NCBI RefSeq assembly: GCF_000382425.1
Contig: NZ_KB908294.1
Coordinates: 186,001-250,000 of the forward strand
DNA length: 64,000 nucleotides
Source: Empedobacter brevis NBRC 14943 = ATCC 43319
Lineage (GTDB): Bacteria > Bacteroidota > Bacteroidia > Flavobacteriales > Weeksellaceae
Direction of reading: 5' to 3'
Shown here: positions 36,025 through 49,294 of the stretch, piece after piece
How positions within the stretch are numbered: the first letter of the stretch is position 1
How the letters are laid out: every line of letters starts with the position of its first letter
Position numbers and translations under genes: made by a program
The notes under the pieces: model-generated
What the model was told of the DNA's origin: nothing
Databases searched by the model: none
What the model saw: the letters and a program-made list of their open reading frames with translations, nothing else

Positions 36025-37656
36025 ATGGATAGTTTAAAGAAAATAAAACGATTTTCTAAAATCGTAAAAGTAGTCTCTAAATATGGTTTTGAAGAAATAC
36101 TTTCTCGCGGAAATGATTTGCTTCATTCTGAGCAAAATACCGATTTTTTTAACAGTTCTTTCAATCAGCGTTTTCGAATGGCTTTAGAAGAATTAGGGCC
36201 TACCTATATAAAATTCGGACAACTTTTGAGCAATCGAAAAGATTTGGTTCCTGAATCTTTGATCGAAGAATTAAAAAAACTTCAAGATGACGTTCCGCCT
36301 GAAAATATAGATATCAAACAAAAAATAAAAGACGAGTTCGGAATAGATCCTGACGAACACTTCTTATACATTGACGAACAACCTTTCGCTGCAGCAAGTA
36401 TATCACAAGTTTATCGCGCAACTTTACTGAATGGAGAAAAAGTCGTCTTTAAAGTAAAACGTCATAATATTCAAAAAATAATTGAATCCGACTTAGCGTT
36501 GATTCGAGACATTGTTCAGTTTCTAGAAAAAAAATATGAAAAACTTCAAAAGTTATTTATTTCTGAAATTGAAAAATCATTTGAAAATTCAATTCTAAAG
36601 GAACTTTCTTTAACCAATGAATTCCAAAATATTGAACGTTTCAGGAAAAATTTCGAAAACAGCAAAGATGTTTATGTGCCCAAAACCTATGAAGATTATT
36701 CGAACAATAATTTTCTTTGTATGGAATTCATCGAAGGTTTTAAGGTAAATGATGTTGAGCAATTAGAAGCTTTAGGACTTGATCCTAAAAGAATCGTACA
36801 AAAAGGATTTGACATCTATTTAAAACAACTTCTCGATGATGGTTTTTTTCATGCAGATCCTCATCCTGGAAACATATTTATCCTAAAAGATGGAAGAATT
36901 GTTTTCATAGATTTTGGATCGATGGGCGTTTTAGCGATCAATGAAAAAGAAACGTTGGAAAACGTCGTAATTGATTTTGGTTTAAAGAACCCGAAGCGAA
37001 TTGTTCGTTCACTCAAAAAAATGGCCATTAAACATTATATTGAAAATGACAAACAATTGGAACGAGATATTGCTGATATTTTTGATTATTTAGAATATAA
37101 TACAGTCGACACCATAGAAGTTCAGATTATGATTAAAAAGTTTAATCATATTTTACAGCGAAATCATGTTCTATTACCTGAATATGTTTATATTCTATTA
37201 CGGGGAATTGCACTTATAGAAGGAATTGGCCAACAATTACATGCAGACCTTAACATTCAACGCTCCATGCGTCCTTATGCTATCAAATTAGCCCGTCAAA
37301 AATTTCATCCAAACTATTTGAGTAAAAAATTTATTGACAATCTAAAAGATATTCAAGACCTCGTAAATGATTTACCGGAAGACACATTAAAACTTATTGA
37401 AAAAATAAACAATGATAAACTGGCACTTAATTTCAAAATTAATGAATTGGATAATATTGAGAAATTGATTAAAGACAGTATCAATAAAATTGTTCTTGCT
37501 TTATTGACGTTAACTTTTGGAATTGGAGCCAGTATGCTTGCCAACACCAATGTCCGCCCTATGTTTTTAGATATGCCCCTTCTTTCATGGATTGGTTATT
37601 TGTTATCTGTATTTACAGCAATCTGTATCATTGTATTGGTTTTTAGAAAAAAATAA
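36025..37656 (+). CDS. ABC1/AarF (UbiB-like) atypical kinase
   Basis: 543 residues. The KxGQ motif is YIKFGQLLSNRKDL (about residues 69-82), followed by the Ala-rich loop AAASISQVYRA that replaces the glycine-rich loop in this family. HADPHPGNIF and IDFGSMG are the catalytic and metal-binding loops. Two membrane segments close the C-terminus (about 490-540). In ubiquinone makers UbiB supports quinone synthesis. Flavobacteria use menaquinone, so the role here is uncertain, probably in lipid or quinone handling. Confidence 0.88.
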   Translation: MDSLKKIKRFSKIVKVVSKYGFEEILSRGNDLLHSEQNTDFFNSSFNQRFRMALEELGPTYIKFGQLLSNRKDLVPESLIEELKKLQDDVPPENIDIKQKIKDEFGIDPDEHFLYIDEQPFAAASISQVYRATLLNGEKVVFKVKRHNIQKIIESDLALIRDIVQFLEKKYEKLQKLFISEIEKSFENSILKELSLTNEFQNIERFRKNFENSKDVYVPKTYEDYSNNNFLCMEFIEGFKVNDVEQLEALGLDPKRIVQKGFDIYLKQLLDDGFFHADPHPGNIFILKDGRIVFIDFGSMGVLAINEKETLENVVIDFGLKNPKRIVRSLKKMAIKHYIENDKQLERDIADIFDYLEYNTVDTIEVQIMIKKFNHILQRNHVLLPEYVYILLRGIALIEGIGQQLHADLNIQRSMRPYAIKLARQKFHPNYLSKKFIDNLKDIQDLVNDLPEDTLKLIEKINNDKLALNFKINELDNIEKLIKDSINKIVLALLTLTFGIGASMLANTNVRPMFLDMPLLSWIGYLLSVFTAICIIVLVFRKK

Positions 37657-37674
37657 ACGAAATATATTTAAATA

Positions 37675-37707
37675 AAAAATAGCCACCTCATTGAGGTGGC
37701 TATTTTT
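37675..37707. terminator. Bidirectional hairpin terminator
   Basis: AGCCACCTC pairs with GAGGTGGCT around ATT, flanked by A-rich and T5 tracts, between convergent genes. Confidence 0.88.
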
Positions 37708-37726
37708 ATTATAAGCTATTTAAGAA

Positions 37727-39214
37727 TTATTTTTTCTTTTTGATAACTTTAGTTTCTGTAACTGTTGCTGTTTTAGGTAATACCTCAACACGTCTGTTTC
37801 TTTGGTAACACTCTTCAGTGTTTTCAGTACATAATAATTGAGTTTTTCCTAATCCACGAGCAGTTAAACGAGACTTGTCAACTCCACCTCTTTCAGCTAA
37901 GACATTAACTAATGCTTGAGCACGTTTTAAAGATAATGTTTTGTTGTAAGCATCTTTACCTCTTTGATCAGCGTGACCGTCAATGTAGAAGCTTTTACCT
38001 TTTAAATCATCAGAATTTAAAATTTGAGCAGCTACTCTTACATCTTCGTAAGAAGAAGGTACAATTTTATCAGAGTTGTACTCGAATAAAATGTTAGATA
38101 AACGTTTTGCTACGTGAACTTCAGTCCATGGACATCCGTTATTTTCTTTTGGTCCTTTTTCTGTTGGACAAGCATCGTCTTTATCTGGAATACCATCTCC
38201 ATCTGTATCTGGACAACCTTGGAATTCTGCTAAACCATATTCATTTGGACAAGCATCATCCTTATCTAAGATTCCGTCATTATCTGTATCTGGCCAAGGA
38301 CATCCGTTATTTTCAACTGGTCCTGCAACCTCTGGACATGCATCATCTTTGTCTGGAACTCCGTCACCATCTGTATCTGGACAACCTTGGAACTCAGCTA
38401 AACCTGGTTCGTTTGGACAAGCGTCATCTTTATCAAAGATTCCGTCACCATCCGTATCTGGACAACCATTCGTAGCAGGATCTCCTGTAGCGATACCTGG
38501 AGTATCCGGACATGCATCTTCATCATCAGGAATACCATCATTATCTCTATCTTGTTTTCCAAAACGGAAAGTAACACCTACTGTATGTTGGAAAAAGTCA
38601 AAATAGTTATTTCCTCCATAAGCTGGTAACCAGTTGTAATCAGAAGCTACATTTAAACCAAAGTTTTTAGTAAACCAAAAGTTAATACCAGCCCCTAAAG
38701 AAGCTGCAAAATGGTTTTTCTCTAAATCTTCAGCTTCAGTAATTTGATAAGTACCTCCATTTTCGTTACCGTAGTAAGCTGTTAATGGAAATTGTAATCC
38801 TGTGTAATCGTATCTGTGGTAACCAGCACCTACACGGATATATGGATCAAACCATGAATCTTCTTTTAAAATGTATCCATTAGCTAATTTATAACGTAAA
38901 CCTAAACCAGCATTAATGAATAATTCATCTTTAATTGCTAATCTGTTGTTGTCAACTTCACCTACAGAAGCAGTTAAATCAACATCAAATGATCTGTTTA
39001 AGTTACGGATAATAGACAATTTCGATAAAGGAGGAACGATATCCCAGTTATCTGTCTTAAAATACTGGTTGAATGGTCCAGTTGCTGAGTTGTGATCAAC
39101 TGCGTGAGCACCAACTGTAATTGCCCAAGGATTCTTAGAATTCTGAGCATCTACAAAAGAATTACCCGCTAGGAATAAAACTACTGCAGATAATAATAGA
39201 TTAAACTTTTTCAT
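37727..39214 (-). CDS. OmpA-family outer-membrane protein with TSP3 repeats
   Basis: 495 residues from the ATG at 39214, preferred to a TTG two codons earlier. A signal peptide (cleavage near VDAQ) leads to an eight-strand OmpA-like barrel (about 30-220). Five thrombospondin-type-3 repeats follow (about 222-363), rich in DTDGDGIxDxDDACP, which bind calcium. The C-terminal OmpA domain (about 368-481) has FYIDGHADQRG and NRRVEV for peptidoglycan binding, then a basic tail. It probably ties the outer membrane to the cell wall. A 60-base spacer separates it from smpB. Confidence 0.9.
   Translation of the reverse strand: MKKFNLLLSAVVLFLAGNSFVDAQNSKNPWAITVGAHAVDHNSATGPFNQYFKTDNWDIVPPLSKLSIIRNLNRSFDVDLTASVGEVDNNRLAIKDELFINAGLGLRYKLANGYILKEDSWFDPYIRVGAGYHRYDYTGLQFPLTAYYGNENGGTYQITEAEDLEKNHFAASLGAGINFWFTKNFGLNVASDYNWLPAYGGNNYFDFFQHTVGVTFRFGKQDRDNDGIPDDEDACPDTPGIATGDPATNGCPDTDGDGIFDKDDACPNEPGLAEFQGCPDTDGDGVPDKDDACPEVAGPVENNGCPWPDTDNDGILDKDDACPNEYGLAEFQGCPDTDGDGIPDKDDACPTEKGPKENNGCPWTEVHVAKRLSNILFEYNSDKIVPSSYEDVRVAAQILNSDDLKGKSFYIDGHADQRGKDAYNKTLSLKRAQALVNVLAERGGVDKSRLTARGLGKTQLLCTENTEECYQRNRRVEVLPKTATVTETKVIKKKK
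38126..38551 (-). repeat. Tandem repeats encoding TSP3 calcium-binding units
   Basis: Five in-frame units of about 25-30 residues, each with a DxDxDGxxDxxDxCP core. Units alternate between the spacers AEFQGCP and ENNGCPW, so the array looks like duplication of a two-unit block. Copy number could vary by recombination. Confidence 0.8.
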
Positions 39215-39280
39215 TATCAAATATTTAGCGTTTTAAATATATTTAATTTTATATAATTTTTATACAATTATAAGACAAAT

Positions 39281-41422
<2,142 letters not shown>

Positions 41423-41443
41423 GATTTTTATCAAAATAATTTG

Positions 41444-41477
41444 AAAATCCAGAAGGTTCTACTTTCTGGATTTTTTG
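41444..41477 (+). terminator. Hairpin terminator after the ABC-F gene
   Basis: AAAATCCAGAA pairs with TTCTGGATTTT, followed by further T residues. Confidence 0.82.
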
Positions 41478-41491
41478 TTGTCAAAATAGTT

Positions 41492-41499
41492 TATCTTTG
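41492..41499 (+). promoter_or_regulatory. Candidate -7 box TATCTTTG
   Basis: Matches TAnnTTTG, 16 bases before the start of the LytS-type kinase gene. A TTTG lies 14 bases upstream, closer than the usual -33 spacing. Confidence 0.4.
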
Positions 41500-41515
41500 A
41501 ATCAGCTTTTTAGAA

Positions 41516-42274
41516 ATGATTCAAATCCCATCAATATTACTTTATCTCATTATTGCATTGATTATTTTTCTAATCATCATGATTACCTATTTAATCCATT
41601 CATTAAAATCTGAAAAAAAATTAAACCAAGAACAAACTCAACGTCTGGACAACTTATCAACTAAAGTTGACGAATTGAAACTTGAATCATACGAAGCAAA
41701 GCTTAATCCACATCTTTTTAAAAACATCCTAAATTCTATTCAGTCAAATGCTTATCAAACCTATTATACCATTGATAAATTAGCAAATGTTTTGGATTAT
41801 ATTTTATACGAAAGCAAGGATAATTTTGTCACAATAAAAGACGAAATTGATTTTACAAAAAATTTTATTGAAATCAATAAAGTAAAAGTTTCGCCTTTGT
41901 TTGATTTTCTCATTAAAACCAAAATTGATGAAAACTCCCCTTATTATCAAGAAAAAATTATTTTACCGTTAATCAGCATAGACTTCATTGAGAATGCTTT
42001 TAAACACACCGATTTTCAACAATCCAATTCTTTTATAAAAATTATGATTGAATTGAATAATACATCATTTCAAATTCAAGTTATCAATAAAATTTCTCCT
42101 AAAAATAGCCTGAAGAAAGAATCTGGCGGACATGGAAGCCAATCTTTAAAACATCGGTTAAAAATGGTTTACGGTGATAATTTTCACCTCTCTAAAACCA
42201 TTGAACAGGATATTTTTATAGCCAACTTAAAAATAAATCTACATGAGTTTTACACTAAAATGCATACTAATTGA
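41516..42274 (+). CDS. LytS/YehU-type sensor histidine kinase
   Basis: 252 residues. One N-terminal membrane segment (about 7-28) and a short coiled coil (about 32-62) precede the His_kinase domain. The phospho-acceptor motif is LNPHLFKNILNSI with H66, close to the usual INPHFLFN form. DFIENAFKH is the ATP-binding N box and GGHGSQSLKHRL is a reduced G box. There is no separate sensor domain. Its end overlaps the response-regulator gene by 32 bases. Confidence 0.88.
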   Translation: MIQIPSILLYLIIALIIFLIIMITYLIHSLKSEKKLNQEQTQRLDNLSTKVDELKLESYEAKLNPHLFKNILNSIQSNAYQTYYTIDKLANVLDYILYESKDNFVTIKDEIDFTKNFIEINKVKVSPLFDFLIKTKIDENSPYYQEKIILPLISIDFIENAFKHTDFQQSNSFIKIMIELNNTSFQIQVINKISPKNSLKKESGGHGSQSLKHRLKMVYGDNFHLSKTIEQDIFIANLKINLHEFYTKMHTN

Positions 42275-42965
42275 CGACGAAATTCTTGGATTAAAATACC
42301 TGAAAATGTTGTGTGAACAAATGGACGATATTGAAGTTGTTAAAGCTTATGTTGATCCCGAATTGTTTATCAATGAATTTGAAAATCTAACATTTGATTT
42401 TTGTATTCTGGATATTGAAATGCCAAAAATTAATGGTTTACAAATTGCAAACTTATTAAAAGAGAAACCTTTTATTTTTTCGACTGCCTACAAAGAATAT
42501 GCAGTTGATGCGTTTGATTTAGATGCGACAGATTACATTCAAAAACCCATAAAAAAAGAACGTTTACAACAGGCGATAGACAAAGTCAAAAAACGCTTGC
42601 AAAATAGTTTTCCAATGCAAAATAATTTTGTGCAGTTAAATTCCGACAAAGGAAAAATTTTATTGCACTTCAATCAAATTCTATACATCTCCACTTCTAC
42701 TGTCGAAAGCCGTGACAAAATCGTCTACTATCAGGATTTATCTTTTCTAATTTTGAAAAACATTACTTTAGATACATTATCCGAACTATTGCCGGAAAAA
42801 GATTTTGTTCGCATCAACAAACGTGAAATCATTAACTTTCATCACATCAAATATTTTCATTCAGATAATATTACATTAGACATCTTATCAAAAGAAAACA
42901 AAGAAATTAATTTGGTGTTGAGTGAAGTCTACAAAGCTAATTTCATCAACCAAATTTCAATTTGA
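42243..42965 (+). CDS. LytTR-family response regulator
   Basis: 240 residues. The receiver domain has acidic residues at 11-13, phospho-acceptor D57 (FCILDIEMPKINGL) and K101 (DYIQKPIKKE). A C-terminal LytTR DNA-binding domain (about 130-238) follows, with FVRINKREIINFHHIKYF as the family signature. It overlaps the kinase gene by 32 bases, so the pair is translationally coupled. The gene for the Kef-type antiporter follows after about 100 bases and may be a target. Confidence 0.9.
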   Translation: MSFTLKCILIDDEILGLKYLKMLCEQMDDIEVVKAYVDPELFINEFENLTFDFCILDIEMPKINGLQIANLLKEKPFIFSTAYKEYAVDAFDLDATDYIQKPIKKERLQQAIDKVKKRLQNSFPMQNNFVQLNSDKGKILLHFNQILYISTSTVESRDKIVYYQDLSFLILKNITLDTLSELLPEKDFVRINKREIINFHHIKYFHSDNITLDILSKENKEINLVLSEVYKANFINQISI

Positions 42966-43064
42966 TTACAAAAAAAAACCATTTCATTACATTTTTATCT
43001 CTCTTTAATAAAATATGTCATTTTTCTGGAAATTAATTCCTGACTTTTGTTGAAAATTAACGCC

Positions 43065-45341
43065 ATGAAAAAATCGACAAGAAATTCAATTTTTTACATC
43101 GTAACAATCCTACTTTGTTCTTTAATGATGTACTTTATTGTCATAAAAGCAGAAGAACTAGAAGTGGGAAAACATGTTGTCCATGCGGCTAATGAAAACA
43201 ATTATTTCAATGATTTCATCACTAGTATCACGCATAATATTGGACACCCTCTTGCTATTTTATTAGCACAAATTGTAACGATTATTTTTACTGCGAGAGT
43301 CTTTGGATGGATTTTTAATAAAATTGGGCAACCCACTGTTATAGGTGAAATAATAGCAGGTATTTTTCTTGGCCCTTCTTTTATCGGGATGCACTTTCCT
43401 GAATTCTTTGGAAACCTTTTTCCAAAAGAATCTTTGGGTAATTTAGAATTTATCAGTCAAATTGGTTTAATTCTTTTCATGTATGTCATCGGAATGGAAT
43501 TGGATTTAAAAGTTCTGAAAAAAAATGCACAAGATGCCATTGTAATTAGTCATGCAAGTATAATTATACCATTTACACTTGGTTTAGCCTTGGCCGGACT
43601 AATCTACATGGAGTTTGCTCCGGAAGGAATCAATTTCCTTTCATTTGCACTTTTTATAGGGATTTCAATGAGTATTACAGCCTTTCCTGTATTGGCCAGA
43701 ATTGTACAAGAACGCGGTATTAGTAAAACTCGTTTAGGCTCTATTGTTATTACTTGTGCTGCCGCAGACGACATTACAGCCTGGTGTTTATTAGCAGCTG
43801 TCATTGCAATTGTAAAAGCAGGTTCATTTGTAAGCTCTCTATATGTTATCTTACTTGCAATTATTTATGTTGTTGCAATGGTTCGTTTTGTCCGTCCTTT
43901 CTTAAAACGAATTGCAGATGTTCATTCTAGTAAAACAACACTTACAAAACCGATTGTCGGAATCTTTTTCCTAGTTTTAATAATCTCTTCTTATTTAAGT
44001 GAAATCATTGGAATCCATGCATTATTTGGAGCTTTCTTAGCTGGAACAATTATGCCAGAAAATATCAAATTCAGAAATTTATTCATCGAAAAAATTGAAG
44101 ATGTTTCATTGGTTTTATTACTTCCGTTATTTTTTGTTTTCACAGGTTTAAGAACACAAATAGGTTTACTGGATAGCCCTCATTTATGGCGGACAGCAGG
44201 TTTGATTATTTTGGTTGCTGTGACAGGAAAATTTGTAGGAAGTGCAATAGCGGCTAAATTTGTAGGACAAAATTGGAAAGACAGTTTGACCATTGGAGCA
44301 TTAATGAATACGCGTGGATTAATGGAATTAGTTGTGCTAAACATTGGTTATGATTTAGGTGTCTTAACTCCGGAAGTCTTTGCCATGATGGTCATAATGG
44401 CCTTAATCACAACATTTATGACAGGACCTGCATTGGATGTGATTAATTGGATTTTCAGAAAACAAAAAACAGAAAATGAGCTCAATGAAATCAATCAAAG
44501 TCAGAAATATAAAATCTTAATTGATTTTCAGACACCGGAAAAAGGAGCCGAATTATTACGTGTAGCAAACAGCTTTGTCAAAAATCAAGATGATAATTCA
44601 CTTGTTACAGCCATCCATGTCATGAAAAGCAGCGAAGTTCAACATTTTAATCTTGAAGAAAGAGAAACCGAAATTTTTGAACCTATGATTGAAGTTTCAG
44701 AAGAATTGCATCAGGATGTTACGACCATGTTTAAAGTCTCTACAGATATGGTTTACGATACAATTGATATTGCCCAGAAAGGAGATTATGATTTAATGTT
44801 AATGGGGGTTCGAAATTCTATTTATTCAGGCTCTTTATTGGGAAATATATTAGGGTTTACCACAAAAATTATCGATCCGGATATTTTAATCGGACAAGTA
44901 ACCGGCAAGGAGAACATGTTTAACCATTCCATTTTTAACGAACGGACGAAACAATTATTAAACAAATCTACCGTTCCTGTCGGAGTGGTATTAGACAAAA
45001 ATTTCACAAAAGCCGAAAAAGTATTTCTTCCTCTTTTTGGAAATAAAGATGCCGATTTACTAAAGTATGCCCAACGATTAATTTCAAACAGCAAATCTCA
45101 AATTATTATTGTTGATGTAAGTGGGTACACTAAACGCCATTCAGAAGTAAAAGAAATCATTCGCAGCATCGAAAATATCGCACCAAATCACATCAGTCTC
45201 TCTTATAAACAACAATTGGACAAAGAATTTTTAGAAGAAATGGATTTGATGATGATCAGTATGGAAAGTTGGAAAAATTTAATTGAAACGAAAAGTATTT
45301 GGATTTCCAATGTTCCTACAACTTTAATTATTTCTGAGTAA
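43065..45341 (+). CDS. Kef-type cation:proton antiporter with C-terminal UspA-like region
   Basis: 758 residues from the ATG at 43065; an in-frame TTG at 43047 is rejected. About 13 membrane segments (CPA2 family) occupy residues 10-475. GQPTVIGEIIAGIFLGPSFIG, then SAAFP-like positions replaced by SITAFPVLARI, and AADDITAW (the DD motif for ion exchange) are visible. NTRGLMELVVLNIGYDLGVL is the usual late loop. The soluble C-terminal part (about 490-757) resembles universal-stress-protein folds rather than the KTN domain of KefC. It exchanges K+ or Na+ for protons. Confidence 0.88.
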   Translation: MKKSTRNSIFYIVTILLCSLMMYFIVIKAEELEVGKHVVHAANENNYFNDFITSITHNIGHPLAILLAQIVTIIFTARVFGWIFNKIGQPTVIGEIIAGIFLGPSFIGMHFPEFFGNLFPKESLGNLEFISQIGLILFMYVIGMELDLKVLKKNAQDAIVISHASIIIPFTLGLALAGLIYMEFAPEGINFLSFALFIGISMSITAFPVLARIVQERGISKTRLGSIVITCAAADDITAWCLLAAVIAIVKAGSFVSSLYVILLAIIYVVAMVRFVRPFLKRIADVHSSKTTLTKPIVGIFFLVLIISSYLSEIIGIHALFGAFLAGTIMPENIKFRNLFIEKIEDVSLVLLLPLFFVFTGLRTQIGLLDSPHLWRTAGLIILVAVTGKFVGSAIAAKFVGQNWKDSLTIGALMNTRGLMELVVLNIGYDLGVLTPEVFAMMVIMALITTFMTGPALDVINWIFRKQKTENELNEINQSQKYKILIDFQTPEKGAELLRVANSFVKNQDDNSLVTAIHVMKSSEVQHFNLEERETEIFEPMIEVSEELHQDVTTMFKVSTDMVYDTIDIAQKGDYDLMLMGVRNSIYSGSLLGNILGFTTKIIDPDILIGQVTGKENMFNHSIFNERTKQLLNKSTVPVGVVLDKNFTKAEKVFLPLFGNKDADLLKYAQRLISNSKSQIIIVDVSGYTKRHSEVKEIIRSIENIAPNHISLSYKQQLDKEFLEEMDLMMISMESWKNLIETKSIWISNVPTTLIISE

Positions 45342-45378
45342 ATCTTCTTCATTCAAGATTTATATTTCAATTACAAAA

Positions 45379-45409
45379 AATAAATCCAGCCTTAAAAGCT
45401 GGATTTATT
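45379..45409. terminator. Hairpin terminator between convergent genes
   Basis: AATAAATCCAGC pairs with GCTGGATTTATT around a 7-base loop. The T-tract is stronger on the minus strand, so it mainly ends gyrB. Confidence 0.8.
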
Positions 45410-45446
45410 CGTTGTATTATTATCAGATTTGATAAGTCATTATTAT

Positions 45447-47399
<1,953 letters not shown>

Positions 47400-47418
47400 C
47401 TAACTTGTTTTAAACAAA

Positions 47419-47426
47419 CAAATATA
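47419..47426 (-). promoter_or_regulatory. Candidate -7 box TATATTTG for gyrB
   Basis: Minus-strand TATATTTG matches TAnnTTTG, 29 bases before the gyrB ATG. Confidence 0.42.
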
Positions 47427-47530
47427 GTGAATTTTGACGAGAAAACCTCTTAAAAAGAACTTAAAGTATTGGATTAAATCATGTTTAAAAACTCCTTTTT
47501 TTAAGCATTCAATCATTCTTAAAATATAAA

Positions 47531-47561
47531 AAAGCGAAATCACTTTATTTGATTTCGCTTT
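47531..47561 (-). terminator. Hairpin terminator after rsmG
   Basis: AAAGCGAAATC pairs with GATTTCGCTTT around a 9-base loop, followed on the minus strand by a T-rich run. Confidence 0.82.
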
Positions 47562-47575
47562 GTATGATTTTTTCA

Positions 47576-48205
47576 TTAAATATCTTTCTTTTCCAAGTAG
47601 ACCACTTTTTTTGTTTCGAAGAAGTCTTCGTCGAAAAAATTTTGAATATCGAATAAAACTGCATTTGGAAAATCTGCTAATTCTTCGGTCAAATCTCCTC
47701 CTTTTAAATACAGTAATCCATTTGGAAAAGGATTTATCGCTTCTTTTTTAAATTTACCGCGAATCCACTCTGCAAATCTAGGCATTGCTGTTACAGCACG
47801 AGAAACGATAAAATCATATTTATCTGTTAACTCTTCCGCTCGCTTTTGTTCAGCTTTTACATTTGTCAAACCTAAACCATCTGCAACACCTTTTACAACC
47901 TTGATTTTTTTACCAATAGAATCAACTAAATGAAACTGAACATGAGGAAATAAAATTGCCAACGGAATACCGGGCAACCCTCCTCCGGTTCCAACATCTA
48001 ACACATATGACCCATCTGCAAATTCCATCACTTTAGCAATAGCCAATGAATGCAAAATATGATTGGTATAAATTTCGTCGATATCTTTACGGGAAACTAC
48101 GTTAATTTGATCGTTCCATTCTTTGTACAAATCTCCAACTTTCGAAAATTGTTCAATTTGTTTTTCAGTTAAGTCCGGAAAATATTTTAAAATAAGTTCA
48201 ATCAT
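47576..48205 (-). CDS. rsmG: 16S rRNA (guanine(527)-N(7))-methyltransferase RsmG
   Basis: 209 residues, normal for RsmG (GidB), which methylates G527 of 16S rRNA. Motifs are LYKEWNDQINVVSRKD near residue 28, the SAM-binding loop VLDVGTGGGLPGIPLAI near residue 68, and IVSRAV near residue 133. It starts 3 bases after the GAF-protein stop, so the two are co-transcribed. Confidence 0.93.
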   Translation of the reverse strand: MIELILKYFPDLTEKQIEQFSKVGDLYKEWNDQINVVSRKDIDEIYTNHILHSLAIAKVMEFADGSYVLDVGTGGGLPGIPLAILFPHVQFHLVDSIGKKIKVVKGVADGLGLTNVKAEQKRAEELTDKYDFIVSRAVTAMPRFAEWIRGKFKKEAINPFPNGLLYLKGGDLTEELADFPNAVLFDIQNFFDEDFFETKKVVYLEKKDI

Positions 48206-48208
48206 CGA

Positions 48209-48655
48209 TTAAATAATTTCTGAAACCCGAACACAAACATAATTCAACAACTTAATATCTTCCTCTGTAAAAGGATCTATTGTATGAGAATCGATATCAA
48301 TTTGTCCTATATTTTCTCCATTTTTAAAAATTGGAATTACAATTTCCGCTTTTGTTTCAATAGAACATGCTAAATAATTGTCTTGAGCATATACATCCGG
48401 TACGACAAAAGTTTCATTAGATTCTGCTACTTGTCCGCAGATTCCTTTTCCATAAGGAATAATTGTATGATCAGTTGCTGCACCAACATAAGGTCCGAGT
48501 TTTAATTCGTTTTTATCTCCATTCTTGAAATAAAACCCCACCCAATTGTAATAGTCAACCTCATCACTTAACAATTGACAAATCTTTTGTAATCTATCTT
48601 CCGTAGAAATCGTACTGTCAATTATGACATCCACGCGCTTATGTAAATCTTGCAT
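48209..48655 (-). CDS. GAF-domain protein, free methionine-R-sulfoxide reductase-like
   Basis: 148 residues forming a single GAF domain. C73 (YGKGICGQV) and C97 (NYLACS) are 24 residues apart, as are the resolving and catalytic cysteines of fRMsr (MsrC). EIVIPIFKNGENIGQIDIDS matches the family. The third cysteine ten residues before the first (position 63) is absent here. It would reduce free methionine-R-sulfoxide in the cytoplasm. It precedes rsmG on the same strand and is divergent from xrtF. Confidence 0.82.
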   Translation of the reverse strand: MQDLHKRVDVIIDSTISTEDRLQKICQLLSDEVDYYNWVGFYFKNGDKNELKLGPYVGAATDHTIIPYGKGICGQVAESNETFVVPDVYAQDNYLACSIETKAEIVIPIFKNGENIGQIDIDSHTIDPFTEEDIKLLNYVCVRVSEII

Positions 48656-48723
48656 TTTGTATCTTCTAAAAAAGCAAATTTATTGATTAATCATAACTTA
48701 ATCAAAAGATGATGATTTTCATT

Positions 48724-48731
48724 TATATTTG
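48724..48731 (+). promoter_or_regulatory. Candidate -7 box TATATTTG for xrtF
   Basis: Matches TAnnTTTG, 20 bases before the xrtF ATG, giving a leader of only about 15 bases. Confidence 0.4.
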
Positions 48732-48751
48732 TTTGAGATTTTAATGAAAAA

Positions 48752-49294
48752 ATGAAAGAATTCAAACCTTTATTGTTGTTCCTTGCTCGTTTTTTAGGAA
48801 CCTATATTATTCTGAGTTTATTGTATAAATTATACTTGGATCAATATTTACCACACAATATCCCTGATCCATTTACAAAATTCACCTCAGATGTTACAGC
48901 GATGGGATTGAATAAATTTGGTTTTTTTTCATTTTCTAATAGTGCAGAGAATCAGCCTTGGATGCGATTAATTGTCGATGGACAAGTTGCTTCAATTGTA
49001 AATGAAGGTTGCAATGCTGTCTCTATTCTGATTATTTTCATTGCATTTGTAGTGGCATTTTACACCAACTTCAAACAAACAGCTTTGTTTATCCTTTCCG
49101 GTTTAGCCATTTTATTTGTGATGAATATTGCTCGTATTATGTTATTGAACTACATTTTCAGGTACCATAACGAATATGGTAAAATGGCACATGATTATTT
49201 GTTTCCTGCGATCATTTATGGCTCTATCGTTATTCTTTGGATTGTTTGGATTAAATTTTTTGTCACAAAATACAATAAACAACATGCCAAATAA
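48752..49294 (+). CDS. xrtF: Exosortase family protein XrtF
   Basis: 180 residues with about five membrane segments. The exosortase catalytic residues are visible: Cys87 (VNEGCNAVSI), Arg128 (MNIARIM) and His147 (KMAHDYLFP). Exosortases are membrane cysteine proteases or transpeptidases that process proteins with a C-terminal sorting signal. The short XrtF type is found in flavobacteria and its substrates are unclear. The partner gene begins inside its last 11 bases. No protein in this window has an obvious exosortase signal. Confidence 0.88.
   Translation: MKEFKPLLLFLARFLGTYIILSLLYKLYLDQYLPHNIPDPFTKFTSDVTAMGLNKFGFFSFSNSAENQPWMRLIVDGQVASIVNEGCNAVSILIIFIAFVVAFYTNFKQTALFILSGLAILFVMNIARIMLLNYIFRYHNEYGKMAHDYLFPAIIYGSIVILWIVWIKFFVTKYNKQHAK

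Noticed and set aside
38107-38475. 122-codon open frame opposite the TSP3 repeats
   Set aside because: Its repeated HLYLE/RHHLYL pattern is the complement of the TSP3 DNA repeats.
38126-38551. Direct repeats as a possible CRISPR array
   Set aside because: Repeats are in frame and encode calcium-binding units; there are no unique spacers of constant length and no cas genes.
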